A DNA stretch of 64,000 bases from the NCBI GenBank assembly GCA_033557465.1, contig CM066032.1:60176955-60240954 (forward strand), read 5' to 3'. This DNA comes from Ichthyophis bannanicus (taxonomy: Eukaryota > Chordata > Amphibia > Gymnophiona > Ichthyophiidae). Within the stretch, counting starts at the first letter, position 1. Each line of letters begins with the position of its first letter. The notes below the pieces were generated by a model, which saw only the letters and a list, made by a program, of their open reading frames with translations, ran no database searches and was not told where the DNA came from. A program made the position numbers and the translations under genes. Shown here one piece after another: positions 22,596-32,775 of this stretch.

Positions 22596-24365
22596 CTTTT
22601 TTTTTTTTTAATTCGCATTTTATTGGTATTTAAAGACTCACAACCAGACACCCCCATTCGCCAATTTCTCCATCTGACAGCAATAACAGGGTGCCCTGAA
22701 CATTCCAACCGAAAACAAAATACAGAATACCAACAGTATGAACATATGAACCCACTTTACCAACCTCAATAATTCTCCCATCATTGTTCAACTGGGCTTT
22801 AGGTTGTATCCTCTGAGCACCTCCCAAGCAAAGTAATAGTCTCGAAAGAAAAGACAAAATCCGGAGCAAATACAACATCAAAAGCAAATACCAAAACAAG
22901 GTCAAGGGGTTCTTCCTATAAGGCTCACTCTTCACCCCCTCCACCTAAGGATATCCCTCCCCCTTCCCTCCTCGCTCCCCCAACATCCAAAGGATCAATG
23001 TCTCCAAACCCCTCTCCCAGATATGGTGAAATCCCTAACCCCTACCTCCCCCTCATCCCCTCAACCCCTCTTCCCCCCCCCCCACCCCCCGATGGGTCCA
23101 GGCTCATCCAATCCCTTCTATATCCCTCTTGACCAAAGATCCTGTAGCCATTGCTCATACATCTTCCAAGTTCGGCAAAAGGAGCTCAGATCATCATTCC
23201 TAGAAGCCATCATCCCACCCATTAGGCAGACATAATCCATTCTAGACAACACCTTTATTGGGTCAGTCCAGATGGAACTCTTCCAATTGCCTGCAATTTC
23301 CATCTGCACCGCCATGGGGAAGAGTCTAAGAAAGTTCTCTCTGCCTTCCCCCTCCTCTCCCCAGTCATTCAGTAGCGTGCTTTTGGGGCTAATGGGGGCT
23401 TTCCATCCCACTATTTCCTGAACCTGCTCTGCCATCCAAACCCAAACTGATTGGATCACTGGGCAGGTCCACCACATGTGAAAAAAATCCCCAACTTCCC
23501 CACAACCTCTCCAATACATTGGATTACCTGTTCCAGTCATTCTACTTAGCAGTTTCGAGGTGAGGTATTGTCTATACAGCATCTTATAGCCTTGCTCCTG
23601 GATGGCTGCTGACACCGAAGGCACTCACCCTCTCATAAATCCTCCACCAATGCTCTTCATCCAACTCTCCCCCCAAATATATTTCCCAGACTTTTTCATA
23701 TGGCTCTTGGGGTACAGAATCTCCCAATCCACGATAAATCAAGGAAACAAGACCCTTTTTCCTGGGGATTGAAATAGTTTCTCAAAAGAAGTTCCCCTTC
23801 CCCACCCCTCTGTGAGTCCCCCATTCTGCTTTATCATATGTACCAGTTGGTGGTACCCCAGCCAATCTCCATTCCCCAGTGTAATCTCTCGCTGCAACTC
23901 CTCAACCTACGGAGGTGTCCTGTCTCCATAAGTAGTTGGCCCACATAGTTCAGGCCCTTCTCCGCCTATCCCTGAAAGTATCCAGTTCTCGATAATCTGT
24001 TGCAACAGGAGGCCCCCTCCTAGCCCCATCAGTTCCCTCACCACTTTCCATCACATCTTCAGTGTCAGCTGTGCAAACGGATTTGACTCCTCTTTGTACC
24101 TCGTCTTCTCACCCACCTCCCATAGATAATCCATCAACTTTGCTGACCTCTTCCCCCCCACCCCCCTTCGCTGTCTCTTGCTCTATCAAACTATCAAACT
24201 CCAGGAGCACTCCTGCCCCCCCCCCCCATCTCCATCCCAACAAAGCCTGCAATTGGGCCACTTGATAGTATCTCCCCAAATCTGGAACTACAATACCCCC
24301 CCCCCTTAATTGGGGAGCAGATCACTCATCTGCCTGCAGTGGGTGATGATGTCACCAGACATCTA
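22596..24365 (-). mobile_element. 5'-truncated L1/Tx1-type LINE fragment
   Basis: The minus-strand 3' end is a poly(A) tail (poly-T 22597-22609 on plus). gggcgctggat occurs at 22585-22595 and 24366-24376, an 11-bp target duplication. A 168-residue frame at 23624-23118 encodes the ORF2 C-terminus with a Cys/His knuckle (YWRGCGEVGDFFHMWWTCPV). Upstream to about 24330 is decayed coding sequence rich in C-runs on plus. It is a different L1 subfamily from the full-length element at 12356-19299. The insertion splits the DIRS-1 recombinase. Confidence 0.8.
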
Positions 24366-24600
24366 GGGCGCTGGATTAAGGAGGCTATTGCCTCGGCATA
24401 TCTGTTGCAGAACCGGCGGTTCTGGAGGGTTTGCACACCCATTCTACATGAGCACAAACGTCCTCTTGGGAGCTCAGAAGCCCCTGCAGATATTTGTCAA
24501 GTAGCAACATGGGCATCAATTTCCACTTTTGTCAAGCATTATCGCTTGGATGTCCATGCGTGGGTGGACACGGCCTTTGGCTCAAGGGTTTTGTGAGTTG
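24366..24600 (+). pseudogene. DIRS-1 tyrosine recombinase C-terminal remnant
   Basis: The frame 24339-24596 reads GRWIKEAIASAYLLQ, PADICQVATWASISTFVKHY, RLDVHAWVDTAFGSRVL. It aligns with the C-terminal catalytic end of the intact recombinases at 46120-47250 and 55830-56938, and the KHY block carries the nucleophilic tyrosine position (VHYCL, AHYCL there). The upstream catalytic Arg and HxxR portions are lost or unreadable in this copy. The stop follows VL, as in the other copies. Confidence 0.75.
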
Positions 24601-25107
24601 TTGTATCTTCTTCGTGCCCCATGGAGTTGCAGCTTTGGTGTGTCCCGTTTGTCTGGACTGGTCTAGCAGGATGATATGGAACGTGATATTTTACTTGCCA
24701 GTTAATGTCCTTTCCTTGAGTCTTGCTAGATCAGTCCAGGGCTCGCCCCTAAAACTGGATTTGCTCTGTTCTTCTGATGTGGTACCCTTGGGTCTGCTAT
24801 GAGTTTTATGCTTTGCTCTGCAGGTTCATCGTCTTATGTTTATGCTTTCCTGTACATAGTTCTCTACTGTTGATTGCTCATTGTTGACCAGAATTGAGGT
24901 TGTATGAGGCTTGCCATGTTTCTCCCATATGCTTTGGGACGAATACTGAAGAGACCTCTAGTAACTGAGGCATAGGAGTGATGTCATCGAAACCTGGGCT
25001 TTTCATTGGTTCTTTGTCTCCACCTATCTGCTGGTAGGGGAACACAACCCAGTTGTCTGGACTCAAGGACTCAAGGAAAGAACATTAACTGGTAAGTAAA
25101 ATGTCAC
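24601..25107 (+). repeat. DIRS-1 3' terminus: internal complementary region and inverted repeat
   Basis: Near 24682-24718 the text attttacttgccagttaatg ... ctttccttgagtc is the reverse complement of gactcaaggaaag ... cattaactggtaagtaaaat at 25064-25100. This is the DIRS layout, with the circle-junction complement lying inside the element and the inverted terminal repeat at the end. 24967-24999 is complementary to 1016-1050 at the left side. The element ends at about 25107. Confidence 0.7.
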
Positions 25108-25571
25108 CTTTGTTGGACTATTTGGATAGGGTTTAACCTTCCCAGGGAGGGATGGGGGGCTAAGTTTGTTGATTGTTTTTCTGTTGTCAATTGAAGTTGG
25201 CAGTGCTTTGATAAGCATGGTGGTTGCTTTGTTTAAAAAAAAAAAGTTTGATAAATATTTAAAAGAAAAAATGGAGGCATGCACAGCTGAGGTGGCAGTA
25301 AGTGCACTCTGGCTAAGTGTAGCATTACTAGTTAATATGCATTAAAGACTCTCGCATTAACCACAGTGTACATGCTCCACCTCAGAGCCACCCAGTCTCC
25401 GATCCAACCCATGCTATGCGGTTAGTGTGGGATTTTTGGCACACAGTGAATGTTACCATGGTGCACTTGGGCTGCGTGGGGGCCTATCGCATGCTATTTG
25501 TGCACTTCAGTAAATATACCCCTCTATTCTCTCCTTTCCCATTTTGCCTAAATGTTTCTCTCTCTTTCCAG
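25108..25571. other. Intron sequence upstream of CIMIP2B last exon, no gene seen
   Basis: I see no coding sequence here. It contains an A-rich run (25235-25246) and ends in a pyrimidine-rich acceptor (tgtttctctctctttccag). It should be the downstream end of an intron that extends leftward beyond the window, since no other CIMIP2B exon was recognised in 1-25571. Confidence 0.5.
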
Positions 25572-25666
25572 GTTACAAGTTCCAGTATGGCAAAACCTAT
25601 GGTCATCTTACTCACAATGCACTGGGCTTAAACACTCTCCAGAAAGAAGTTGCTGCTTCAATATAA
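25572..25666 (+). CDS. CIMIP2B: CIMIP2B (FAM166B), last coding exon
   Basis: Ciliary microtubule inner protein 2B lines the lumen of axonemal doublet microtubules. This exon follows a strong acceptor (ctctctctttccag, ending at 25571) and encodes the C-terminus GYKFQYGKTYGHLTHNALGL, followed by about 11 more residues and a TAA stop at 25664-25666. The first Gly codon is split across the intron. The GYKFQxGxTxGHLTHxALGL block is the terminal copy of the GY.....G.T.G..T repeat of the FAM166/CIMIP2 family and closely resembles the human CIMIP2B C-terminus as I recall it. The gene ends tail to tail with RUSC2, as in mammals. All earlier exons must lie left of the window, because 986-25107 is transposon sequence. 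A retained exon fragment of a dead gene cannot be excluded. Confidence 0.88.
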
Positions 25667-26025
25667 CTGGAGACCTTTATGAATTTCTATTCCTATAAAA
25701 GCACAAGAAAGTCTAAGATAGCAAGGTCAACTTTCCAAGCTGGGCTCGATAAGGTGGGAATGAGGGCGGCACGTCCTAGAACGTCGTGGCCATTGTGGGC
25801 TGCAGAAGGGACACGTGTGTGGTGGGAATGAAGAGGGAGTCAGTCGCCTACTTTGAATTGCTGAACTGTGTTTTTTACAGGATAGTGTGAAAAGCATAGC
25901 ACATTTCTAACATGAGACTTTACTTCCAGCTGCAGGAAGGACCGCCTTAGCCTAGCTAGTTCTAAGCCATTCTGATCTCCGTTTTGGACTGCATGTGAAC
26001 AATAAAACCTTATGTAATCCCAGTG
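25667..26025 (+). other. CIMIP2B: CIMIP2B 3'UTR with polyadenylation signal
   Basis: Non-coding sequence follows the stop, free of recognisable repeats, with AATAAA at 26001-26006 (gcatgtgaacaataaaacct). Cleavage would fall near 26020-26030. The length of about 360 bp is ordinary. The 3' limit is inferred from the signal. Confidence 0.7.
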
Positions 26026-26908
26026 CTCATCTGTATGGCATTAATTCATTTGCAGCACACTGTGCAAGGCATCCAGTTTTCTCCAGGACCCATATGGCTA
26101 CTACAACATTGCTCCCAGTCGGTGAAAATATGAATAATATATAATAACAAAGAAATGTGTATAGATCAGATTGGACTTGGCCAGAATCTGATTTCTGAAG
26201 TACAATCTTACCCCAGAGCCCATCTGAAATGATCAGGGCCGCTTACTCCATTGTACAGTGCTTTCTGGATAACACATCACTGGTCTACCCTGTTCCGCAC
26301 CCTGGGATAATAAGTCCCGCTTGTAGGCAGAGTGTGATGCTGCCTCCTTTCACTACCTTATCATTTCTATAGTGCTACTAGATGCATACAGACATGCATC
26401 ACAGACTGTCGCTGCTGGCTCTGTGGCGCTTACAGTCTAGTCAAGATGCAAAGTCATGCAAATAAAGAAATTTACAAGAGTGGTTATGTGAGCCAAGCTA
26501 TAATCAGGGACTTCCTAATTACAATCTCTCCTGTTTGGCTATCATTCTGCAAGTCTTGTAAATCCTGGGCACTCGGCCTAATTCAAAGCTGGGCTGCGAC
26601 ACACTGAAGAGTTATCTATCCAGACCGGCTCCCCCACCTCCCAATCTTACCAGAATTTCAAGGAATATAGATGACGGCACAGTTCCATAGATCGAAGAGA
26701 TTTGTAATGAAAGCAGTCTGTACCACTGAGACAGGAGTGACAACAGAATTAGAATTTTTTTATGGTGAGTAGTAAGGGGAAATATCCTAGTTTGATGTAT
26801 AAAATTCTGATGTATTAATTGTAAGATCTTTGCTGTAAACAGTTTTGGGTTAAACTTTGTGTTACATTGTTTAAAGAAAGTGGGCTATAAACGTAACGTC
26901 TAGGGATA
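26026..26908. other. Intergenic sequence, nothing recognised
   Basis: No coding frame, repeat boundary or RNA gene was recognised. A short segment near 26424-26470 (ggcgcttacagtctagtcaa) resembles phrases seen in old LINE tails but is too short to assign. Confidence 0.4.
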
Positions 26909-27010
26909 AGAACATAAGAGATGCTATACTGGGTCAGACTAAGGGTCCATCAAACCCAGTATCCTGTTTCCAACAGTGGCCAATTCAGGTCACAAGTATC
27001 TGTCAGGTTC
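26909..27010 (-). mobile_element. CR1/L3 3'-end fragment, divergent subfamily
   Basis: The text gataagaacataagagatgc, then tactgggtcagactaagggt and ccagtatcctgtttccaaca, is the 3' terminal region of a type II CR1 on the minus strand, with octamer remnants. It diverges from the other five copies, for example agactaagggtcc for agaccaaggtcc. Only about 100 bp are present. Confidence 0.75.
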
Positions 27011-27039
27011 CCAGAAGGTAGACAGATTCCATACTGCTT

Positions 27040-27178
27040 ATTCCAAGGGTAAGCAGTGGATTTTCCCCAGTCCACTTTAATAAAAGCAAAAACAGCAGAG
27101 CAGGGCAAGGAGTCTGGAGAATGAAGATAAAGAAATCAATCAGTTTACGGCCTTGTTCCAGCACACACAAGCCTGCAT
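27040..27178 (-). repeat. Unclassified repeat shared with 31690-31860
   Basis: On the minus strand this reads tgtgctggaacaaggc ... tctccagactccttgccctg ... ttattaaag. The same order occurs on plus at 31715-31855 (tgtgctgaaacaaggc, tctccagactccttgccctg, ttaataaa). Both end with an AATAAA- or ATTAAA-like signal, so they may be transcript or LTR ends. The family is unknown. Confidence 0.5.
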
Positions 27179-27613
27179 GAACATAAGATATGCCATACTG
27201 GGTCAGACCAAGGTCCATCAAGCCCAGTATCCTGTTTCCAACAGTGGCCAATCTAGGTCATACGTACCTAGCAGTTGCCCCAAAAGACACAGGTTCTGCA
27301 GTGCTTGTACTGGGTCAAGCATTGATATCCTAGGTCCCTTCTTAATAATGGTTTATGGACCTTTCCTCCAGGAACTTGTCCAAACCTTTTTTAAACCCAG
27401 CTACACTAACAGACTTTACTATATCCTCCGGTAACAAATTCCAGAGTTTGATTACACGCTGAGTGAAAAAATATTTTCTTTATTAGTCTTAAATAGTTTA
27501 CCCTGTAGCTTCATTGCATGTCCCCTAGTCTTCCTATATTCTGATAACGTAAACAGTCGATCTACATTTACCTGTTCCACTCCTTTTATTAATTTATAGA
27601 CTTCTATCATATC

Positions 27614-28618
27614 TCACCTCAGCCATCTCTTTTCCAGGTTAAAGAGCCCTAACCTTTTTAGCCTTTCTTCATAGGAGTATCCTTCCATTCCCTTTACCAT
27701 TTTGGTGGCTCTTCTATGAACGTTTTCTAATAACACTATATCCTTTTTAAGATACGGCGACCAGAATTGCACACAATATTCAAGGTGCGGTCTCACCATG
27801 GAACGGTATAGAGGCATTATAATATCTTTTGTTTTATTTTCCATTCCTTTCCTTATGATACCTAGCATTCTATTTGCTCTCTTGGCCACCGCTGCACACT
27901 GGGCCGAGGGTTTTAACATGTTATCCACAATGACACCTAAATCATTTTCCTGGGTGGTGGTTCCTAATGTGGAACCTTGCATTGTGGAACCATAGTTTGG
28001 GTTGTTCTTCCCTAGGTGCATAGCTTTGCACTTGTCCACATTAAATTTCATCTGCCAATTTGATGCCCAGTCTTCCAATTTATCAAGATCCTCTTGCAAT
28101 TTTCCACAATCCTCTTGGGTTTTAACAACTTTAAATAGTTTTGTGTCATCTGCAAATTTGATAACCTCACTCGTTATTCCACTTTCCAGGTCATTTATGA
28201 ATATGTCAAAAAGCAGCAGACCCAGCACAGATCCCTGGGGTACACCACTATTCACCTTTCTCCATTGGGAAAATTGGCCATTTAGCCCAACCCTCTGCTT
28301 TCTATCTTTTAACCAGTTCCTGATCCACAGTAGTACACTGCCTCCTATCCCATGACTCTTTAGTTTTGCCAAAAGTCTCTGATGAGGGACCTTGTCAAAG
28401 GCTTTCTGAAAGTCCAAATACACAATATCAACCGACTCACCTTTGTCCACCTGTTTATTCACACTTTCAAAAAAACATAACAGATTAGTAAGACAAGATC
28501 GTCCTTGTCTAAAGCCATGTTGGCTGTCTCCCATTAGGCCATGACTATCTACATGCTGAGTAATTTTATTCTTTATGATGGTTTCTACCATTTTTCCTGG
28601 TACTGACGTGAGGCTCAC
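27614..28618 (-). pseudogene. Outer CR1 ORF2: RT and C-terminal part
   Basis: An open frame of 334 codons on the minus strand holds [81 protein letters not shown] with an intact FADD box, [36 protein letters not shown] and [19 protein letters not shown] stop (TGA) at about 27614-27616, in place of the RGD of other copies, ends it before the natural C-terminus near 27350. The nested CR1 interrupts the frame upstream at 28622. Confidence 0.85.
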
Positions 28619-28622
28619 CGGT

Positions 28623-29571
28623 CATAAGAACATAAGAACATAAGAAATGCCATACTGGGTCAGACCGAGGTCCATCAAGCCGAGTATCCTGTTTCCAACA
28701 GTGGCCAATCTAGGTCATACGTACCTAGCAGTTTCCCCAAAAGACACAGGTTCTGCAGTGCTTGTACTAGGCCAAGCATTGATATCCTGGGTCCCTTTTT
28801 AATAGTGGTTTATGGACCTTTCCTCCAGGAACTTGTCCAAACCTTTTTTAAACCCAGCTATACTAACAGCCCTTACTACATCCTCCGGTAACAGATTCCA
28901 GAGTTTGATTACACGTTGAGAGAAGAAATATTTTCTCCTATTTGTCTTAAATAGTTTATCCTGTAGCTTCATTACATGCCCCCTAGTCCTTCTATATTCT
29001 GATAGCGTAAACAATTTATCCACGTTTATCCGTTCCACTCCATTCATTAATTTATACACCTCTATCATATCTCCCCTCAGCCGCCTCTTTTCTAGGTTAA
29101 AGAGCCCTAACCTTTTTAGCCTATCTTCATAGGAGTAGCCTTCCATCCCCTTCACCAATTTGGTGGCTCTTCTTTGTACTTTTTCTAATAACTCTATGTC
29201 CTTTTTAAGATACGGTGACCAGAATTGCACACAATATTCAAGGTGCGGTCGTACCATGGAGCGATACAGAGGCATTATAATATCCTTTGTTTTATTCTCC
29301 ATCCCTTTCCTTAGGATACCTAGCATTCTATTTGCTTTCTTGGCCGCCGCTGCACACTGGGCGGAGGGTTTTAACATGTTATCCACGATGACTCCTAAAT
29401 CTTTTTCCTGGGTGGTGGTTTCTAATGTGGAGCCTTGCATCTTGTAACTATAGTGTGGGTTGTTCTTTCCTAGGTGCATAACTTTGCACTTGTCCACATT
29501 AAATTTCATCTGCCATTTGGATGCCCAGTCTTCCAATTTATCAAGATCCTCTTGCAGTTTTCCACAATCCT
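28623..29571 (-). mobile_element. Inner CR1/L3, inserted into the RT of another CR1
   Basis: A 5'-truncated type II CR1. Its 3' end is the tandem octamer at 28623-28646 (cataagaacataagaacata), then 3'UTR, then a long open ORF2 C-terminal frame (29590-28799; real element sequence starts near 29571) from [20 protein letters not shown] to ERSINHY. No clear target duplication is seen, as is common for CR1. It is distinguishable from the outer copy by many substitutions (for example [15 protein letters not shown]). Confidence 0.88.
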
Positions 29572-29572
29572 C

Positions 29573-31111
29573 TGTAGGTTCCCGGATCACCCCTCGAACC
29601 CTTTTTAAAAATTGGTGTTACATTGGCGATCTGCCAATCTTCAGGTATTAGAGATGATTTTAATGATAGTTCACAGATTACTAATAGCAGGTCTGCAATC
29701 TCATATTTCAGTTCTTTCAACACCCTTGGATGTATACCATCCGGCCCAGGTGATTTGCTACTCTTCAGTTTATCTAATAGTTCTAATACATCTTCCCGAT
29801 GTATCGATATTTCCCTCAATTCTTCCGCACCTTTAAATACCACTTCAGTCGTGGGTAACATCCCTACATCTTCCTCAGTAAATACCGAAGCAAAGAATTC
29901 ATTCAGTCTCTCCGCTATCGCCTTGTCGCCTCTTAGTGCCCCTTTAACTCCTCTATCATCTAATGGTCCAACTGACTGTCTCACAGGTTTTTTGCTACGA
30001 ATGTACTTGAAAAAAATCTTTATTTTGCGTTATTGCTTCCGCAGCAAGCTTCTTCTCAAATTCTCCCTTTGCCTTTTTTATCAATGCCTTGCATTTGACC
30101 TGCCAGTGCTTGTTCTGTTTCCAGGTTTCATCGTTTGGCTCTTTTTTCCATTTCCTGAAAGATGCTTTCTTGGCAACAACAGCCTCTCTGACCTCACCTT
30201 TAAACCATGCTGGCAGTTTTTTGGACTTCCTTCCACTTTTCTTAAAGCGTGGAATACAGCTGTTCTGGGCTTCCAAGATAGTATTTTTCAACAACACCCA
30301 AGCTTGATGTAAGTCTTTAACCTTGGCAACTGCTCCTTTTAGTTTTTTCTTAACTATTTTCCTCATTTTATCATAGTCTCCCTTTCAAAAGTTAAAAGGT
30401 AGTACTGTGGATTTCCTTACTATCCCTCCTCCACTAATTAAATCAAAGGCGATCATGCTATGATCACTATTGCCAAGTGGCCGGGGTAATTGAAATCGCC
30501 CATTATTATTACCGCGCTGTAACTTTTGTTAGCTTCCTTGATTTCTTTGAGCATTTCATCATCCATTTGTTCATTCTGGCCAGGCGGTCGATAGTACACC
30601 CCCACCGCCTTCCCCTTTTTACATGGAATTTCAATCCATAGAGATTCTATAGCAAATTTTGTTTCCTACAAAACTTTAATCCTTTCTGACTCAATGCCCT
30701 CTCTAACATAGAGCGCAACCCCTCCACCAATTTGATCAGCTCTATCATTACGATATAGTTTGTACCCAGGTATCACAGTGTCCCACTGGTTGTCCTCCTT
30801 CCACCATGTCTCTTATATTCCAATCACATCTAACCTCTCATTTAGTGCTATATATTCTAACTCTCCCATCTTATTTTTTAGACTTCTAGCATTTGCATAC
30901 AAGCATTTTAGAGACTGTATTTTATTCATATTAATTTGGCTATTGGTAGACATGGGTAATTTGGGATCTTTCAGCTCTGTCTGCTCCATACTCGAGGGTA
31001 TTTGGGCTACTTTACTCTTTTTTGGAACCTCTTTGCTTTTGGTAGTATCCTTCAAGGATACATTCTTCCGAACCATCTGCTCTTGGGTGACTGTCGACTT
31101 TCCCCTATTAT
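29573..31111 (-). pseudogene. Outer CR1 ORF2: endonuclease and RT N-terminus
   Basis: The minus strand from 31076 reads SLKCLYANARSLKNKMGELE and LNERLDVIGI (endonuclease start). Decayed endonuclease text follows to about 30480, including a YYRPPGQNE block near 30580 and a GDFN block near 30500. 30366-29995 encodes the linker (KGAVAKVKDLHQAWVLLKNT, KKASFRKWKKEPNDETWKQN). 29984-29590 gives the RT N-terminus (RLNEFFASVFTEEDVGMLPT, SPGPDGIHPRVLKELKYEIA, PIFKKGSRGDPGTYR). The frame is broken near 29990, around 30370-30480 and at the inner CR1. Confidence 0.75.
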
Positions 31112-31546
31112 CTAGTTTAAAAGCTGCTCTATCTCCTTTTTAAAGGTTAATGCCAGCAGCCTGGTTCCATCCCGGTTAAGGTGAAGCCCATCCCTTCGGA
31201 AGAGCCCCTCCTTTCCCCAGAATGTACCCCAGTTCCTAACAAATCCAAACCCCTCATCTCTGCACCATTGTCTCATCCACGCATTGAGACTCTGGAGCTC
31301 TGCCTGCCTTTTGGGTCCTGCACGTGGAACAGGAAGCATTTTGGAGAACGCTACCCTGGAAGTTCTGGATTTCAACTTCCTACCTAAAAGCCTAAATTTA
31401 GCCTCCAGAACCTCCCTACCACCTTTTCCTATGTAATTGGTACCGACATGTACCAAGACAGCGGACTCCTCCCCAGCACTATCTAAGACCTTATCTAGGT
31501 GGCGCGTGAGGTCCGCTACCTTCGCACCAGGCAGGCATGTTACCAT
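31112..31546 (-). pseudogene. CR1 ORF1 SGNH-esterase-like domain
   Basis: A 144-codon open frame encodes MVTCLPGAKVADLTRHLDKV, AVLVHVGTNYIGKGGREVLE, VAFSKMLPVPRAGPKRQAEL, NAWMRQWCRDEGFGFVRNW, then RRDGLHLNRDGTRLLALTF. This is the esterase-like C-terminal domain of CR1 ORF1. The GTN oxyanion motif is kept (GTNY), as are the Asp and His of DGLHLN; the N-terminal GDS block is lost to 5' truncation. Its role in CR1 is not settled; RNA chaperoning or lipid hydrolysis have been proposed. It is the best preserved ORF1 in the window. Confidence 0.8.
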
Positions 31547-31571
31547 GAGTGGTCAAAATAAACTGCAATGT

Positions 31572-31689
31572 CCCTAAAACATTTCTAAGAAATAAAAAAG
31601 CGTTACACGTGGCTAGTGTGTATATCGCACAATGAGATCTACACACTAATTGTCTTTACTACTCTTTATTTATTAGAAATGTTTTTTGG
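31572..31689. repeat. Imperfect inverted repeat, about 118 bp
   Basis: The arm 31572-31600 (ccctaaaacatttctaagaa ...) is complementary to 31660-31689 (... tattagaaatgttttttgg), and the inner segments ctagtgtgta and tacacactaa also pair. It lies between the truncated CR1 and the repeat at 31690. It may be a small foldback element or part of that repeat. Confidence 0.5.
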
Positions 31690-31860
31690 ACTTTGCGGTT
31701 TGACCCGATGCAGCCATGCGTGTGCTGAAACAAGGCACTGTCAGGTTGAATAAACTAATTGTTTTTTTATCATCACTCTCCAGACTCCTTGCCCTGCTCT
31801 GTTGTGTGCTTTTTGGGGGGAGTTTTCTCTCTTTGTTGCTTCCATTTTAATAAACGTCCA
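31690..31860 (+). repeat. Unclassified repeat, second copy, with AATAAA
   Basis: This is the plus-oriented copy of the sequence at 27040-27178: tgtgctgaaacaaggc, tctccagactccttgccctg, then ttaataaacgtcc with an AATAAA at about 31850. Runs of C follow (31870-31887). It looks like the 3' end of a transcribed element of unknown class. Confidence 0.45.
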
Positions 31861-32744
31861 TAACCATTACCCCCCCCCCCCCCCCCCGCCAGCTCTTTCT
31901 CTGCCTCCATTTCTGGGGCTCGTCTGCCCACACTGAGGACCACTGTAACCACTCAAGGGGTCCCGGGCATACTTGTGTGGATGGGCCCCTTTTTTATTTT
32001 TCCCCTATTGGCCACCACCCTTCATTTCTTACTTGATAGTACCCCCCCCCCCCCCCCAACAAAAGCCACTGTTAATTGAATGCTGTCAGCCCACTGCTGC
32101 AACACCCCTCCTCAGGACATCTGCATACTCTCTGTCCTTCCTCTGGCCCTATGAAGGCTCATCAAGCACCCCTCTATCTTCTTAATGACCTGTGCAGGTG
32201 GGATGTTCCTCTTTCTGGCCCACGTGAGCTCAGACTCATATACACAAGGTGTTTTCTTCATTCTGGTCCATGCAGACTAGTGTGAACCTGATGTTAAAAG
32301 CTTTGCATTATGGACAGGGCTGATGCAAGGAGGCCAGTTTACGGACATGCTAGCACTGGCACACTGATGTGAAGAGTGGGCAGGTTAGAGGCACAGTGTG
32401 GGCATGGAGAACACATTAGCACACGATTTGAAGTTAACATGACAATTAGCATGGGCACACCTAATGACACCTCTATAAGTGCATTAAGGGCACCACGTGT
32501 TAAGGTGCTCAACCACACGTTAGCCACTGAGAACATTCTGGTCACACACCCCTACATCTAACGCAGAGGCTTTGCAGTTAACCTGCATTTGTAATGCATG
32601 GCCCTAAATTCCTAAAAATAAGAGGGCATATTCAGCAGTAGCAGCTGGGCAATATAAAACTCCTAAAACCGGATATTCTGTGGTGGAAGATATCCCGGTT
32701 TCTGCCATGGGCTGTCCGGCCACCAATGCTGCTGTCTGGTTAGC
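31861..32744. other. Intergenic sequence with poly-C tracts and an old repeat
   Basis: No coding frame. Poly-C runs lie at 31870-31887 and 32042-32057. From about 32620 (catattcagcagtagcagct) the sequence resembles the block that resumes after the Penelope-like element at 35078 (caatattcagccactaaatg), so the Penelope element landed in an older interspersed repeat. Confidence 0.4.
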
Positions 32745-32775
32745 CTAACTACAATGACCCTTCACTCTGTTACAT

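Larger units (their letters stand above)
986..25107 (+). mobile_element. DIRS-1: old DIRS-like element, split by nested insertions
   Basis: Collinear plus-strand DIRS pieces run gag (986-2174, 6365-7393, 8096-8465), RT/RNase H (8466-9612, 10505-10639, 19862-19980, 21425-21930) and tyrosine recombinase (21930-22595, 24377-24600). They end in an internal complementary region near 24665-24730 and a terminal inverted repeat near 25044-25107. The reading resumes across each insertion at the codon where it stopped, for example DNALT at 10639 continuing into VAYDNQQG at 19870. DIRS elements replicate through a circular intermediate integrated by the recombinase. The left end near 986 shows sequence complementary to 24967-24999, but the full left terminus is not seen. 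Confidence 0.75.
27179..31546 (-). mobile_element. CR1/L3 LINE (type II), long copy with a second CR1 nested inside
   Basis: The outer CR1 lies on the minus strand in two parts, 27179-28622 (3'UTR, ORF2 C-terminus, most of RT) and about 29573-31546 (RT N-terminus, endonuclease, ORF1 tail). The outer RT text breaks at ggctcaccggt (28612-28622) and resumes at ctgtaggttcccgg (29572-29585). The copy at 12085-12110 shows these two joined (ctcaccggtctgtagtttcc). Between them lies a separate 5'-truncated CR1 (28623-29571). The outer element is 5' truncated inside ORF1 near 31546. Confidence 0.88.

Noticed and set aside
25416..25631. 71-codon plus-strand open frame across the CIMIP2B acceptor
   Set aside because: It spans intron and exon in the wrong frame; the spliced frame gives the family-like peptide.
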